A DNA stretch of 64,000 bases from Pseudomonadota bacterium (GTDB lineage Bacteria; Myxococcota_A; Polyangia; GCA-2747355), in NCBI GenBank assembly GCA_016702545.1, contig JADJDT010000011.1, forward strand, positions 28,725-92,724. Reading direction: 5' to 3'. The translations under genes and the position numbers were made by a program. Positions within the stretch are counted from its first letter, which is position 1. Each line of letters starts with the position of its first letter. This document shows positions 62,461-64,000 of the stretch, in pieces. The notes beneath the pieces were generated by a model, which saw only the letters and a program-made list of their open reading frames with translations, searched no databases and was not told where the DNA came from.

Positions 62461-62507
62461 GCCCCTCGTCCGGCGCGGTAGGCGCTAGCCGGCAGCCGCC
62501 CGGACCG

Positions 62508-63000
62508 TCACGGCCCGGGCGCGCGCCGCGCCGCCTCGCGCTTTCGACGAGGCTGCCAGAGCTGGTTGAAGAACGGCTTCTCGAGCGGGGCGCTGACTGC
62601 CGTGACCCCGCGCAGGTCGGCGTCCATTCGCCAACCGCAGAGCAGGTCGAGGTCACGATCACCGCGGTGCGACCGAAAGCGCGGATTCGCCGCCAGCTTC
62701 TCGACGATCCTCGATGCCGCCGACCTCCGGCAAAAGCGCGTCCACGATCAACAGATCGCGGTGGCGTCTCGCTCAACAGACTCAGCGCCATCCCGCGCTG
62801 GGGCAGACTCAGCAACGGGCCCCTTGCTGCGAAGCAGCCGCTGGACCAGACCGCAGAGCTGTTCGTCCTCGTCGCCGATCGAACTCGCACAGCCGCCGCC
62901 TTGGCGCGGAGCCGCCCGTCTGCGAACCCACCCCGCGCAGGCCGGGCCCCCCCGGTCCAGCAGACCCCGTCCAACGGGAACCCCGGGTCCAACACGCTTC
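62508..63000 (-). pseudogene. Single-domain response regulator receiver protein, frameshifted
   Basis: Minus-strand pieces: GDEDEQLCGLVQRLLRSKG (first strand and helix), IDLLIVDALLPEVGGI with the phosphoacceptor Asp, TAVIVTSTCSAVGEW (the Thr/Ser strand) and VTAVSAPLEKPFFNQLWQPR with the conserved Lys-Pro. This is a CheY/DivK-like receiver without an attached output domain. Three or four frame changes; the start is uncertain. Confidence 0.6.
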
Positions 63001-63148
63001 ACCACCGCAAGCCCTCAAGCTTAACAATCACACGCTGACCGGGTCACGCGCCCTCGACCCGCGCCCCTCGACGCCGCCCCTGGCCTCGCCGGCGCGCCAG
63101 CGCCGCCTCCGTTGACACGCAGTGGCGCACAACGCTAAGCGGAGGGAG

Positions 63149-64000
63149 ATGGTCGCTGCTCTGTTCAGCCCGTTGCGTCCGCACCATGGACGAAGACCTG
63201 TTCGTCGCCACGCCGCTGCTCTTTTCCAGCAGCTCACGACCCTGCCGCTGCTGCTACGCACCTTGCTGGCGGTGGTCGCCTTCTGCCTGCTCTCTGGCGC
63301 CGTCTACCTAATCAACGATCTCTTCGATCTCGAGCACGACCGCGCGCATCCGATCAAACGCTTGAGAGCGATCGCCTCGGGCCGCTTCCACCACCTCGCC
63401 GCACGCAGATCTACCGGGGTGGCGCTGCTGATCGAGCGCCTGCTCGACTGTAAAGTGCTGCCTCTTCGGCCCGCCATGCTTCTCGCCCTGCGCCGCTGGC
63501 TAATCTGATCGTCAATCTCGCCTATCCGTTGCAACTTTCAAGCACCTGCCCTTCGTCGACGCTGAGGGTCGCCGCCGGCCTCGCTGCGCGTGCTCGCCGG
63601 AGCCGTGGCGCTCGCCGTGGTCGCCTCGCCCTGGCTGCTGATCTGCACCTTCGTACTGGCCTGCCTGCTTCGGCAAGCGCGCCCACGAGCTGGCAACGCC
63701 GGCGACTCCCGGCGCGCTCGGCAAGGCGACCGGTGCTGGCGCGCTACCGGCTGGCCTGGTTGATCGCGTTGCTCTGGGCGCTGGCCGCGGCTACCTGCGT
63801 GAGCGCCACGGGTTTGCACGGTCTCGTCGCACACGCAGCGTTTCTTCGGCACCGAGGTTCTGGCGTGGACCGTGCCCTTCATCGTCCTCGGCGTGTTGCG
63901 CTTCCTGCAACTGGTCCGGCGACACATGCAGGCCGAGAGTCCCACTGACGCGATGCTGCGCGACTGGCTCCTTCTTGCTCAACGTGCGGCGCTGTGGCCT
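63149..64000 (+). pseudogene. UbiA-family prenyltransferase, similar to decaprenyl-phosphate phosphoribosyltransferase, partial and frameshifted
   Basis: Starting near ATG 63149, frames read FSPLRPHHGRRPVRR (LRPHQWTKN region of the family), LFQQLTTLPLLLRTLLAVVA and FCLLSGAVYLINDLFDLEHD followed by RAHPIKRLRAIASGRF. The NDLFDLEHDRAHP motif is the first Asp-rich prenyl-diphosphate site. Later pieces are NLAYPLQL, KHLPFVD, VLAGAVALAVVASPWLLICT and FVLACLL. DPPR synthases start decaprenylphosphoryl-arabinose synthesis in some bacteria, but other UbiA enzymes share the motif. The gene runs off the right edge of the window. Five or more indels. Confidence 0.68.

Overview
The window is about 70% GC with almost continuous coding. 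The gene content points to a member of the Myxococcota / former delta-proteobacteria. The evidence is an elongation factor G of the mitochondrial-EFG1/spdEFG1 type, a zinc-ribbon plus GYF plus AgmX-domain protein like the gliding-motility protein GltJ/AgmX, Asp/Ala/Gly-rich lipoproteins with EGF, RCC1 or Asp-Cys calcium-type motifs, beta-propeller lipoproteins, and CysD/CysNC sulfate assimilation. I found no rRNA, tRNA, CRISPR array or replication origin. The assignment is inferred from gene families, not from a marker-gene phylogeny.

Layout. 0-10 kb holds mostly intact housekeeping genes: uppP and fusA overlapping, a RecA/DnaB-like ATPase fused to a Rossmann-like C-terminal domain, a 150-bp palindromic element, a VapBC-like toxin pair, a DedA protein, a glycogen phosphorylase split by one in-frame TAG, and a small secreted protein. 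10.5-21.8 kb is an osmotic and ion stress island. A leftward trehalose set (sensor-fused OtsA, OtsB, MarR regulator) lies back to back with a rightward set (GH15 glucoamylase/trehalase-like enzyme, NhaA, CPA2 antiporter, CaCA exchanger, ClC channel with CBS domains). Most junctions are 4-nt overlaps or gaps of 2 nt, and a 12-bp palindrome sits in the shared promoter. 21.8-25.3 kb is an accessory patch with IS remnants, a Fic/Phd module, a nested tandem repeat, and an AbiEii-like nucleotidyltransferase with an uncharacterised partner.

25.4-25.9 kb is a block of long G and C homopolymers that looks artefactual. 26.2-33.2 kb is an assimilatory sulfate reduction operon (DUF2061 protein, APS reductase, CysD, CysN with a dead CysC domain, siroheme synthase, sulfite reductase). 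It is followed by a second palindromic element and a deleted IS91-like element. 34.5-38.2 kb carries NrfHA nitrite-to-ammonia reduction and an outer-membrane channel. 38.2-64 kb contains recognisable but broken genes: a hybrid histidine kinase with a LuxR-type regulator, a DUF4914 protein, IS21 and IS91 remnants with fragments of a peptidase, GspC and a contractile-tail tube protein, several lipoproteins, HemW, a cysteine desulfurase next to ThiI, two beta-propeller lipoproteins, GltJ/AgmX, a receiver protein and a UbiA-type prenyltransferase cut by the window end.

Caveat. Frameshifts are nearly absent before 10 kb, common from 10 to 38 kb, and affect almost every gene after 38 kb, including genes that are normally essential. 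That gradient plus the poly-G block suggests consensus or assembly errors as well as possible real decay, so each pseudogene call here means broken in this sequence. Functional links: trehalose synthesis and ion antiport form one stress module; APS reductase, the dead CysC domain, siroheme synthase and sulfite reductase form one pathway from sulfate to sulfide; NrfH passes quinol electrons to NrfA.
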